From Streptomyces sp. V3I8 (GTDB lineage: Bacteria; Actinomycetota; Actinomycetes; Streptomycetales; Streptomycetaceae): 64,000 nt of DNA. The stretch is from the NCBI RefSeq assembly GCF_030817535.1, contig NZ_JAUSZL010000002.1, positions 6,014,001 to 6,078,000 of the forward strand. The letters are read 5' to 3'. The position numbers were made by a program, and so were the translations under genes. Shown here piece by piece: positions 49,142-58,237 of this stretch (its first letter is position 1; each line of letters starts with the position of its first letter). The notes below the pieces were generated by a model that did not search any database, was not told the DNA's origin, and worked only from the letters and a program-made list of their open reading frames with translations.

Positions 49142-50856
49142 TCCGGTACTCGCCCGGCCCGCTCACCGTCAGCCGCGTGAACTCGCCCTCCTTCGCCAGG
49201 CAGCCGCCCTCGGCGTGCAGCCAGGGCGAGAAGACGACCCGCACGGTGACCGGGCCGGGGCGCGGGACGCGCACCACGACCTCGGCGCCGTCGGCCCGCA
49301 CGACCGTGGCGGGCGGCGACACCAGCGGCACCGCGTCGCGCACCCGGTAGACCCGCCAGTTCGGGTCGCGCCACACCGGCTCCAGCCACGGGGTGCCGTT
49401 CCTGACCAGGCGGGCCTCGTCCTCCGCGAAGCCGTCCGGTTTGCCCTCGGGCAGCACGACGAAGCCGACCGCCCACCGGTCCAGCCAGGCCCGGTACGTC
49501 TCCTGCGAGAACGTGCCGTCGTAGAAGAGCCGGCCGCGCTCCATGTCCAGCTGCCGGTTCCAGCCCCGCGCCAGGTTCACGTGCGGGGCCAGCGCGGTCG
49601 CCTCCCGGTGGTTGCGGGCCGGGACGACCTCGACCCGGGTGCGGTCGGCGCCGAGCCGGTCCAGGGCCTCCACGACTCCGGTGGTGTCGTGCGCCCAGGC
49701 CGGCACCACCGTCGACACCTCCAGATCGTCGACGGTCTTCTTGCCGACCCAGCCCACGGAGAACACCAGGGCCATGGTCAACGCCACGCGCCGCCGGCGG
49801 CGCCCGCGCCACAGGACGGCATCGGTCTCCTCGGTGCCGGTGCCGGCACCGCTGGTGTCGGCACCGGTGCGGTGGGGGCCGGGCACCGCGAGCAGCGCGG
49901 CCAGCAGCGCCGCCGGCGCGAACAGCTCCGCGAGGCGCTCCACGTTCGTGCCGACCGGTGAGGGCACCAGATAGGTGAGGACCGTCCCGGCCGCGTACAC
50001 GACGGCGCCCCGGCGCAGGACCCGCCACCCGCGCGGGGCCAGCGTCAGCACGGCGATCCCGATCAGCACCGGCGGCCAGATCCGGGCGGCGGGCATCAAC
50101 TGCTCACCGGTGAACGGGAAGAACAGGGTCGTCGTGCCGACCACCACGACCGGGGGCGCGATCAGGGCCGCGGCCCGCCCCCGGTCCCGTACGAGGGCGT
50201 GGCCGGCGCCCGCGACGACCAGGAACAGGCCCGCCACCGGGCTCGCCATGGTGGCGAGCGCCGCGTACGCAGCGGCCGGCCGTACGCGGCGCTCGCGGAC
50301 CAGCAGCACACAGGCCGCGAGCCCCAGCGCGACGCCGAGCGCGAACGTCGTACGCCCCGACGCGACGTTGCACCACAGGGCGAGCGACGCGAGCAGCGCC
50401 GGGCCGAGGGGACGGCGGATCCCCGTACGGACGACGAGGACCGCGGCCAGCCAGGCGGCCACCAGCCCGGCCCGCCACGGTGACCGTCCGCACACCGAAG
50501 GCGGCCATCAGGTAGGGCGAGATCAGGCTGTAGTTGGCGGTGTGCATCCCGCCGTACCAGAAGAGGCTGTACGCCGATCCGCCGTGCCGGGACACGAAGT
50601 CGGCCCACGCCTCCTGCGCGGCGAGATCACCGCCGCCGGTGGCGAGGAGGAACCACCACAGGACGTACAGCGGCACGGTCGGCAGGGTGGCGAGCAGCGG
50701 CACCCGGTGCCGCCGCAGACGCCGTCGCAGAACCGGTCGGACATCCCGCTTCGGGGAGGCTGCGGCGCTCTTCCCCCGGACGGGGGACAGTTCGGCTGGG
50801 GCCACGGCTCGGCGTTTCCGTTCGAAGTCTTCGAAGGTGTGAGGTGTCTGTGCCAC
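49095..50856 (-). pseudogene. Polytopic membrane protein gene with a one-base frameshift
   Basis: Two frames make one protein. Frame A (start GTG 50856) gives about 126 residues, ending YSLISPYLMAAFGVRTVTVA, then goes out of codon bias. Frame B continues AGLVAAWLAAVLVVRTGIRRPLG to the stop at 49095. They join if one base is removed from the CCC at 50471-50473 (+ strand). The total length of 1762 bases, 3x587+1, agrees with one inserted base. The intact product, about 586 residues, has around ten membrane helices and a soluble C-terminal domain (AEVVVRVPRPGPVTVRVVFSPW), and resembles GT-C-type or hypothetical Streptomyces membrane proteins. Mutation, sequencing error or frameshifting would explain it. 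Confidence 0.75.
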
Positions 50857-50908
50857 CTGTAAAGACGCTCGACGGACCGAAATCGTTCATCATCTGCCGG
50901 AGGACCGC

Positions 50909-52153
50909 TCAACCGGCGCTGACCTGCAGCTCCTTTATGCCGTTGAGCCAGGCCGAGCGCAGCCGCCGGGGGTCCCCGGCCAGGCGTACGCCGGGCATGG
51001 CGTCGGCGATCGCGTGAAAGATGAGGTCGATCTCCAGGGTGGCCAGGGACTTGCCGAGGCAGAAGTGCGGGCCGCCGCCCCCGAAGCCCAGGTGCGGGTT
51101 CGGATCGCGCCCGATGTCGAAGACCTCCGGCGCGTCGAAGACCTCCGGGTCGTTGTTGGCGGACGAGTAGAAGAGGCCGAGGCGGTCGCCCTCGAGGATC
51201 TGCTTGCCGCCCAGCCGGGTGTCCTGGGTCGCGGTGCGCTGGAAGGCGACGATGGGTGACGCCCAGCGGACGATCTCCTCCGCGGCGGTCGCCGGGCGCT
51301 CTCGCTTGTAGAGGTCCCACTGGTCGGGGTGGGTGAGGAAGGCGTGCATGCCGTGCGTGATGGCGTTGCGGGTCGTCTCGTTGCCCGCGACGGCCAGCAT
51401 CAGCACGAAGAAGCCGAACTCGTCGGAGGCGAGGTTGCCCTCGTCCTCGGCGGCCACCAGCGTGGTGGCGATGTCCTTGGCGGGGCACTGCTTGCGGTCG
51501 GCTGACATGTTCATCGCGTAGGCGAGGATCTCAGTGGCCGCCTCCTGGCCGATCTCCTCGGTGATCGCGTACTCCGGGTCGTCGTACGCGATCATCTTGT
51601 TGGACCAGTCGAAGATCTTGGCGCGGTCGTCCTGCGGGATGCCGATGAGTTCGGCTATCGCCTGCAGGGGCAGCTCGCTGGCGACCTGGGTGACGAAGTC
51701 GAAGGAGCCGCCGGGACCGGCCTCCGCGAGCGCGTCCGCGACGACGCGGCCCGCGCGCGCGTGGAGGTTCTCCTCCAGGGCGCGCACCGCCCGCGGGGTG
51801 AAACCGCGCTGGACGATCTGGCGGACCCGGGTGTGCTCGGGCGGGTCCATGTTGAGCAGGATCAGCCGCTGCGCGTCGAGCGCGTCCCGCTCCATGTGCG
51901 GACCGAAGCGGATGATCGCGGTGTTGAGGGTGGAGGAGAACAGCTCGGGGTGCGTGGAGACGTACTTGACGTCGGCGTGCCGGGTGACGGCCCAGTAGCC
52001 CTCGTCCTGGAAGCCGGCGAGGCCCGGCGGCTGGGGGATCCAGCGGACCGGTTCGGTCCGGCGCAGTTCGGCGAACTCCGGGAGGGGGACGCGCTGGTGC
52101 AGCAGATCGGGATCGGTGGGGTCGAACCCGTCGGGCAGGGCCGGACAGGGCAT
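50909..52153 (-). CDS. Cytochrome P450 (CYP125-like)
   Basis: 414 residues from ATG 52153, with GGAGG 5 bases upstream; the longer frame has no site. The haem ligand motif is HLGFGGGGPHFCLGKSLA; the oxygen-activating I-helix is LAVAGNETTRNAITHG; the K helix is AAEEIVRWASP. LLNMDPPEHTRVRQIV is also typical. The overall sequence recalls CYP125, which starts cholesterol side-chain degradation by oxidising C-26/27 in actinobacteria; similar P450s act on other lipids. It is divergent from a steroid-type thiolase with palindromic boxes between them, strengthening the lipid-catabolism reading. Confidence 0.93.
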   Translation of the reverse strand: MPCPALPDGFDPTDPDLLHQRVPLPEFAELRRTEPVRWIPQPPGLAGFQDEGYWAVTRHADVKYVSTHPELFSSTLNTAIIRFGPHMERDALDAQRLILLNMDPPEHTRVRQIVQRGFTPRAVRALEENLHARAGRVVADALAEAGPGGSFDFVTQVASELPLQAIAELIGIPQDDRAKIFDWSNKMIAYDDPEYAITEEIGQEAATEILAYAMNMSADRKQCPAKDIATTLVAAEDEGNLASDEFGFFVLMLAVAGNETTRNAITHGMHAFLTHPDQWDLYKRERPATAAEEIVRWASPIVAFQRTATQDTRLGGKQILEGDRLGLFYSSANNDPEVFDAPEVFDIGRDPNPHLGFGGGGPHFCLGKSLATLEIDLIFHAIADAMPGVRLAGDPRRLRSAWLNGIKELQVSAG

Positions 52154-52221
52154 CGGGGCCTCCAGGTCGTGCGACGGCGGGTTCTGACGGCCCATCAGTA
52201 ACCGGGAACTGCCGTGAAGGT

Positions 52222-52235
52222 AGTAACGGGTTCTA
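52222..52235. promoter_or_regulatory. KstR-like box upstream of the P450
   Basis: AGTAACGGGTTCTA matches the lipid-catabolism repressor consensus TnnAACnnGTTnnA with one difference at the first base. It is 69 bases before the P450 start and may repress it. Confidence 0.45.
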
Positions 52236-52320
52236 CAAGAGGCAAGGGGCACGGCACCCCGAAATCCGGGAGCTGCACGACCCTTGCGGTGGCGGACGCC
52301 GGGTCAGCAGACTGCAAGCA

Positions 52321-53572
<1,252 letters not shown>

Positions 53573-53577
53573 GCCGC

Positions 53578-53662
53578 CTCCCGCCTCCCGCTTCCCGCTT
53601 CCCGCTTCCCGCTTCCTGCCTTCTGTCTTCTGCCTTCTGCCTTCTGTTTCCTGTTTTCGGCC
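53578..53662. repeat. Polypyrimidine tract of heptamer repeats
   Basis: The plus strand is almost pure C/T: five CTTCCCG-type heptamers (53580-53615) followed by five CCTTCTG-type heptamers (53618-53652). It separates the thiolase and nucleotidyltransferase 3' ends. Mirror-type polypurine strands can form triplex DNA. Confidence 0.85.
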
Positions 53663-54388
53663 TCAGCCCTCCACGGTGTTGTAGTTGGTGATGCCCTCCA
53701 CCAGCACGGCCGCCGCGCCGACCAGAGGGCTGTCCGCCCCCTTGCGCACCACATCCGGCAGCCGGTGCGCGTTCTCCTCGGTGACCGCCACCATGCCCCA
53801 GAACGCGTTGTACGCAGACGGGTCGGCCGGCTTGTCGACGGCCGCCCCGACCGTCCTGACGCCGTCGCCGTCGCCCTGGCCGCCGTCTCCCCCGGCCAGG
53901 GCCAGCGCGCCCATCTGCCGCAGTATGTCGGGGTTCCGCTCCTCGGCGGCCACCACGCTCCAGCCCGCCGTCTCCGTGTGCCGCAGTGCGGCGAGCAGGC
54001 TGCCGGAGCTGCCCGCACCCGTGACAACGATGTCCGGCAATACGAGGGCCACCTGTCCGTGCGTCATCGGCAGGGCGGACCGGATCGCCCCGTCGAGTTC
54101 CGGTTGCGAGGACTGGTCCTGGTAGACGAAGACGATCTGGAAGGTCTGGGCGTAGCGCGCCAGATAGCTCACCGTGTCCAGCTTGTGCGTCTCGAACACG
54201 ACGACCAGGCGTACGGCGAGTCCGCTCCTGGCCAGTTCGGCGACGGCTTCCAGGCTGCGGTCCAGCACGGTGACCCCGGGGGCCAGGCAGTGCAGTTCCT
54301 TCGAGTAGGGCGCCCCGAAACGCGTTCCGAATCCGGCGCAGGGCAGTATGACCGAGACGTCAGGGGTGGGCACGGACGAACTATCCAT
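53663..54388 (-). CDS. Nucleotidyltransferase (sugar-1-phosphate type)
   Basis: 241 residues. VSVILPCAGFGTRFGAPYSKELHCL is the NTP-transferase signature (GXGTR and K for pyrophosphoryl transfer), and VALVLPDIVV the central Asp motif. The length is that of small NTP-transferase-like proteins. It makes an NDP-sugar from NTP and a sugar 1-phosphate. It lies divergent from a GT1-type glycosyltransferase across a gap with a hairpin, suggesting common use in a glycosylation step, though no product cluster is evident. ATG 54388 gives MDSSSVPTPD. Confidence 0.85.
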   Translation of the reverse strand: MDSSSVPTPDVSVILPCAGFGTRFGAPYSKELHCLAPGVTVLDRSLEAVAELARSGLAVRLVVVFETHKLDTVSYLARYAQTFQIVFVYQDQSSQPELDGAIRSALPMTHGQVALVLPDIVVTGAGSSGSLLAALRHTETAGWSVVAAEERNPDILRQMGALALAGGDGGQGDGDGVRTVGAAVDKPADPSAYNAFWGMVAVTEENAHRLPDVVRKGADSPLVGAAAVLVEGITNYNTVEG

Positions 54389-54735
54389 GGAGTCGCTCTC
54401 AGGTCGTGAGGCCGTCAGGTCGTCAGGTCGTGTCGTGGGGGAGTGGGCCGTGTCGACGATCGGGAACCTCGCACGCGTCGGCGGGTGCGGGTGGGTGCGG
54501 AAGGGCCGGGGCCGACGCCGCGTCGTCGGCCCCGGGAGGCACGTTGGCGATCACCGTAGCCACTGAGGGCGGCCCACGCGAGAGGGCAAAACGGGCTCCG
54601 GTTCCCGGCGTCCCGGTGATCGTGGATCACCGTCGCGGCCTGCACCGTGCGTCGTACACTGCTGCCGCGCACCCGCCGGGGCCGACGCATCGCAGTCGAC
54701 GACACAGTCAGTGACGGAACGAAAGAGGTTGCGGA
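54389..54735. other. Divergent gap with repeated GTCGTCAGGTCGT words and a hairpin
   Basis: A short direct-repeat cluster GTCAGGTCGT occurs at 54400-54435. A strong hairpin, arms GGGGCCGACG (54508-54517) and CGTCGGCCCC (54524-54533), loop CCGCGT, could be a terminator for an unidentified short transcript. No convincing ORF. Confidence 0.45.
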
Positions 54736-55941
54736 ATGCGGGTGTTGCTGTCCACGTACGGCACGCGGGGCGACGTCGAACCGCTGGTCGCGCTCGCGGT
54801 GCGGTTGCGGGAACTCGGCGTGCAGGTGCGGATGTGCGCCCCGCCCGACGAGGAGTTCGCGCGCCGGCTGGCCGGTCTCGGTGTGGACCTGGTGCCGGTC
54901 GGGCCACCGGTGAAGGAGCTGATGCGCGGGGCGGGTGTGCCGTCGGCGGCGGACCTGGCCCGGTACCGGGCCGAGATGCTCGACGCGCAGTTCGACATCT
55001 TCCCCGCGGCGGCCGACGGATGCGACGCGCTGGTGGCGGCCGGGCTGGCGCAGATCGCCGCGCGGTCCGTGGCCGAGGCCGCGGGCATCCGGTACGTGTA
55101 CACGTGTTACGCGGCGGTCAACCTGCCGTCGCCCTACCATGCGCCGCCGCCGCGGCCGGGCTGGCCGGAGCCGGCGGCGAGCGACAACCTGGCGCTGTGG
55201 GGACTGGACGCCGAGAACGTGAACGCGCAGTTCCGCGAACCACTCAACGGCCACCGGGCGTCGCTCGGCCTGCCCCCGGTGGACAACGTCCGCGACCACG
55301 TCTACAGCGACCGGCCGTGGCTGGCGGCGGACCCGGTCCTGGGGGCGTGGCGCGGGACCCCGGGCCTCGACGTGACCCAGACCGGTGCGTGGTTCCTGCC
55401 GGACGAACGTCCCCTCCCCGCCGACCTGTCGGCGTTCCTGGACGCGGGCACCCCGCCGGTCTACGTCGGCTTCGGCAGCATGACCCCGGCGCCGGACATC
55501 GCCCGCAGGGCCGTCGAGGCGATCCGCGCGCAGGGCCACCGCGTACTCGTCTCCCGCGGCTGGGCCGGCCTGGACCTGGCCGGCGACCGGGACGACTGCT
55601 TCGCCGTCGGCGAGGTCAGCCACCAGAGCCTGTTCCCCCGGGTGGCCGCCGTGGTGCACCACGGCGGCGCCGGCACGACGGTGACGGCCGCCCGCGCGGG
55701 CGCGCCACAGGTGGTGGTGCCTCTCCAGCTGGCGGACAACCCGTACTGGGCGAGCCGGGTGGCGGCCCTGGACGTCGGCGCGGCACTCGACGGCGCGACC
55801 CTGACCGACGACGACCTGGACGTCGCGGTCAAGACGGTCCTGGCACCGCAGACGCGGGCACGGGCGGAGGCACTGGGGGCCAGGATCCACACCGACGGCG
55901 CGGCGGTCGCCGCGCGCCTGCTGCACGAGGCCCTCCGGTGA
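54736..55941 (+). CDS. GT1-family glycosyltransferase
   Basis: 401 residues. The N-terminal acceptor domain begins VLLSTYGTRGDVEPLVALAVRL, typical of macrolide and glycopeptide glycosyltransferases (TxGTRGDVxP). The donor part has GFGSMTPAPDIARR and FPRVAAVVHHGGAGTTVTAARAGAPQVVVPLQLADNPYWASRV, containing the HHGGAGT nucleotide-sugar motif. It transfers an NDP-sugar to a lipid or natural product. The GTG of the cupin gene overlaps its stop (GTGA), so the two are coupled. Confidence 0.93.
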   Translation: MRVLLSTYGTRGDVEPLVALAVRLRELGVQVRMCAPPDEEFARRLAGLGVDLVPVGPPVKELMRGAGVPSAADLARYRAEMLDAQFDIFPAAADGCDALVAAGLAQIAARSVAEAAGIRYVYTCYAAVNLPSPYHAPPPRPGWPEPAASDNLALWGLDAENVNAQFREPLNGHRASLGLPPVDNVRDHVYSDRPWLAADPVLGAWRGTPGLDVTQTGAWFLPDERPLPADLSAFLDAGTPPVYVGFGSMTPAPDIARRAVEAIRAQGHRVLVSRGWAGLDLAGDRDDCFAVGEVSHQSLFPRVAAVVHHGGAGTTVTAARAGAPQVVVPLQLADNPYWASRVAALDVGAALDGATLTDDDLDVAVKTVLAPQTRARAEALGARIHTDGAAVAARLLHEALR

Positions 55942-56330
55942 GCGGGCCCGTGGACGACGGCGTGTACGTGGGCAACGCGGGCAAGGACGCGGCGCTGGAC
56001 CGGGGATGGCTGCTCGGGCACTTCAAGGAGCCCGGCGATCCCCGCCACAGCCAGGCCCTGGAGGTGAAGTGGGGCGTCCACCCGCGCGGCGAACGGCGGG
56101 CGCAGTGGGTGGAGGGCGAGGTGCGCACCGCCCTCCTGGTCCTCGTCTCGGGCCGTTTCCGCCTGGAGTTCCCCGGCCGCAGCGTGCTGCTGGAGGAACA
56201 GGGCGACTACGTCGTCTGGGGCGAGGGGGTGGGCCACTCCTGGGTCGCGGAGGACGAGTCGGTGGTACTGACCGTGCGCTGGCCCTCGGTACCCGGATAC
56301 GCCGTAGCGCAGGAGGAGGAGCGGCTCTGA
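55938..56330 (+). CDS. Cupin-like small protein
   Basis: 130 residues from GTG 55938, overlapping the glycosyltransferase stop. The pattern VRTALLVLVSGRFRLEFPG, EEQGDYVVWGEGVGHSWVAEDESVVLTVRWPS is a single cupin beta barrel; a GxxH-type ligand is present in GEGVGHSW, though other metal ligands are not obvious. Alternative annotations for this family are inconsistent. The overlap suggests coexpression with the glycosyltransferase. The 3' 124 bases are antisense to a DUF397-like ORF. Confidence 0.75.
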   Translation: MSGPVDDGVYVGNAGKDAALDRGWLLGHFKEPGDPRHSQALEVKWGVHPRGERRAQWVEGEVRTALLVLVSGRFRLEFPGRSVLLEEQGDYVVWGEGVGHSWVAEDESVVLTVRWPSVPGYAVAQEEERL

Positions 56331-56560
56331 CGGGCCGTCGTCGCCGTCCAGTCGAGGAAGGTGGTGAACGCGGCGGGGTCGAGCGTGCGGACGGGCCCCG
56401 CCGGGTTCTTCGAGTCGCGTACGGCGAAGGTGGTACGGAGCGATCGCCCCTCAACCGCGTCCGGATCAGCGGTCGGGTGCCCCGTTCCGTAGTCCTCGCT
56501 GCAGACGATGGCCGGGTCGCCCGCGAAGTGGACACTCCCGGCCCGGCGCGGGTGCCGCAC
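56207..56560 (-). CDS. DUF397-like ORF (degenerate)
   Basis: 117 codons. The stretch TFAVRDSKNPAGPVRTLDP-AAFTTFLDW is the C-terminal half of DUF397, a domain paired with helix-turn-helix regulators in Streptomyces. The usual N-terminal WxKSSYS...CVEVA is missing or unrecognisable (SVHFAGDPAIVCSEDYG stands there). The ORF overlaps the cupin gene antisense and no partner regulator is adjacent. It may be a decayed copy or a small orphan. Confidence 0.5.
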   Translation of the reverse strand: MRHPRRAGSVHFAGDPAIVCSEDYGTGHPTADPDAVEGRSLRTTFAVRDSKNPAGPVRTLDPAAFTTFLDWTATTARQSRSSSCATAYPGTEGQRTVSTTDSSSATQEWPTPSPQTT

Positions 56561-56651
56561 AGGGCGAAGGCGGCGGCCCCGGGGATCGAGGACCGCCGCC
56601 TTCGCGTACGGGGGAGTCGTGACGGTGCCTCCCGGGCGCCGTCGGGCCGGC

Positions 56652-57077
56652 TCAGTACCAGCCGTTGGCCTGCCAGAAGTTCCACGCGCCGACCGGGCTG
56701 CCGTAGCGGGAGTTCATGTAGTCGAGGCCCCACTTGATCTGGGTCTTCGCGCTGGTCTTCCAGTCGGCGCCCGCGGAGGACATCTTCGAGGCCGGCAGGG
56801 CCTGCACCAGGCCGTAGGCGCCCGAGGAGGCGTTCGTGGCATCGACGTCCCAGCCGCTCTCGTGCTCGACGATCTTCGAGAACGCCTTGTACTGGGCGTC
56901 GTCGTGGATCATCTTCTGCGCGATCGTCCTGGCCGACGCGGAGGAGGCGACCGTGGGGGCCGCGGCCTGGGCGGGGCCCGCCGCGAGGACCATGCCGGCG
57001 GTGGCGGCCGCCACGGCGGCGCCGGTGAGGGCCTTCTTCGGGGTGGTGAGCGGACGGATGCGGGTGGAGAAGGGCAC
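56652..57077 (-). CDS. Secreted transglycosylase (SLT-domain) protein
   Basis: 141 residues from GTG 57077, AAAGG six bases upstream. A signal peptide (KKALTGAAVAAATAGMVLAAGPAQAA) is cleaved near residue 39. The mature part, FSKIVEHESGWDVDATNASSGAYGLVQALPASKM, is a soluble-lytic-transglycosylase/RpfB-like catalytic core, with Glu in HESGW as the likely acid. It ends YGSPVGAWNFWQANGWY, the typical C-terminus. It cleaves peptidoglycan during growth or germination. The leader upstream is about 270 bases and structured. Confidence 0.92.
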   Translation of the reverse strand: MPFSTRIRPLTTPKKALTGAAVAAATAGMVLAAGPAQAAAPTVASSASARTIAQKMIHDDAQYKAFSKIVEHESGWDVDATNASSGAYGLVQALPASKMSSAGADWKTSAKTQIKWGLDYMNSRYGSPVGAWNFWQANGWY

Positions 57078-57350
57078 GGAGAACCTTTTCTACGGGGACG
57101 GGGGGCCGCTCGTACGTCCTGGGCGCCGGTTCCGGCGGGGTCCTGACATGCGGCGGCGCCGAGACCCGGAGGGGCACGTCGGCGCCTTGCGACTCCTCCA
57201 ATGAACCAGGGTCGCGGCGCGTCCGCAATGACCCCTTTTGCTAGTTGTGGTCGTATCCCCGGCGAAAGGTCCCTGTGTGAGGTGGCTCTCCATTCGCAGG
57301 TCAGAGGCCATTAGTGCATGGGCATGACAGGCTTATGTCCTACGATCGCG
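57078..57350 (-). promoter_or_regulatory. Structured leader of the transglycosylase gene
   Basis: Perfect arms GGCGCCGA (57155-57162) and TCGGCGCC (57179-57186), and a second hairpin GCGCCGG/CCGGCG nearer the start (57123-57136). The pyrimidine-poor leader also contains AAAAGGGGTCATTGCGG. I looked for the c-di-AMP (ydaO) pattern known before rpf genes and did not see it. A class of leader remains open. Confidence 0.4.
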
Positions 57351-57382
57351 CCTAGTTGAGGACCAAGGTCCTGTGGGACGGC

Positions 57383-58237
57383 TCACGGAAGCGGCGTGAC
57401 GGGCGCCGCGCCGTCCGGCTCCTCGAACGTGACCGGCGTCTCGAAGGCCGCCCGCCGCGTCGCCCGGCGCAGCGCCTTGAGGACAGTCGCGCCCAGGGTG
57501 AGCGTCAGGACGACCGTCACCGTCGCCCGGCCCAGGTCCCAGCCCAGCGAGGTGGCCAGGCAGTACGCCACGAAACGGGCCAGGTTGGTGTGCACCGCGT
57601 CCCGCGCGTCGAAGGCGACGTTCGACGACAGCGCGTCCATGAAGGGCCATCCGGCCAGGTTCATGAACGTGCCGTACGCGAAGGCCGCGAGGAAGCCGTA
57701 CGCCGCGAGCATCGCCAGCTCGCCCCGGCCGCGCAGCCGGTCGGGACCCGGCAGCAGCCCCGCGCCCATCGTGAACCAGCCCATGGAGAGCATCTGGAAC
57801 GGCATCCACGGCCCGACCCCGCCCGTGAGCAGCGCGGACGCGAACATCGTGACCGACCCCAGCACGAAGCCGAACCCCGGCCCCAGCACCCGCCCGCTCA
57901 GCACCATCAGGAAGAACATCGGCTCGATGCCCGCCGTACCGGCGCCGATCGGCCGCAGCGCGGCCCCGGTCGCGGCCAGTACCCCGAGCATGGCCACCGC
58001 CTTGGGGCCCAGGCCCGATTCGGAGATCGTCGCCGCGACGACCCCGACCAGCAGCACCAGCAGCCCGGCGAACAGCCAGGGCGCGTCCTGCGCGTGCGCG
58101 CCCACCTGCGAGGTCGGACCGCTGAAGAAGGGCCAGGTGAGCGCGGCGAGACCGATCGCCCCGACCAGGACGAGCGCGGCGACGGAACGGGGTCCCAGCC
58201 GGATGGGACGCGCCTGGGGCCGGGGCCGGGCGCTCAT
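57383..58237 (-). CDS. ECF transporter substrate-binding (S) component
   Basis: 284 residues from ATG 58237, overlapping the stop of the ABC gene by ATGA. Six to seven hydrophobic helices: VAALVLVGAIGLAALTWPFF, WLFAGLLVLLVGVVAATI, AVAMLGVLAATGAALRPIG, IEPMFFLMVLSGRVLGPGFGFVLG and so on. It fits the CbrT/CblS type of S component which binds the substrate in the membrane. Position in the riboswitch operon suggests cobalamin, cobinamide or a cobalt-related precursor. The C-terminal tail is rich in Pro and Val. Confidence 0.85.
   Translation of the reverse strand: MSARPRPQARPIRLGPRSVAALVLVGAIGLAALTWPFFSGPTSQVGAHAQDAPWLFAGLLVLLVGVVAATISESGLGPKAVAMLGVLAATGAALRPIGAGTAGIEPMFFLMVLSGRVLGPGFGFVLGSVTMFASALLTGGVGPWMPFQMLSMGWFTMGAGLLPGPDRLRGRGELAMLAAYGFLAAFAYGTFMNLAGWPFMDALSSNVAFDARDAVHTNLARFVAYCLATSLGWDLGRATVTVVLTLTLGATVLKALRRATRRAAFETPVTFEEPDGAAPVTPLP

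Noticed and set aside
54348..54566. 72-codon ORF in the gap before the GT1 gene
   Set aside because: Crosses a hairpin and repeat cluster, lacks a domain and starts inside the neighbouring gene on the other strand.
57090..57311. 73-codon ORF (LRMESHLTQGPFAGDTTTTS) upstream of the transglycosylase
   Set aside because: Rich in Arg/Ser/Thr with no codon bias; overlaps the structured leader and is better explained as untranslated RNA.
57078..57350. c-di-AMP (ydaO) riboswitch before the transglycosylase
   Set aside because: The expected conserved GGGGGAACC-type core is not visible.
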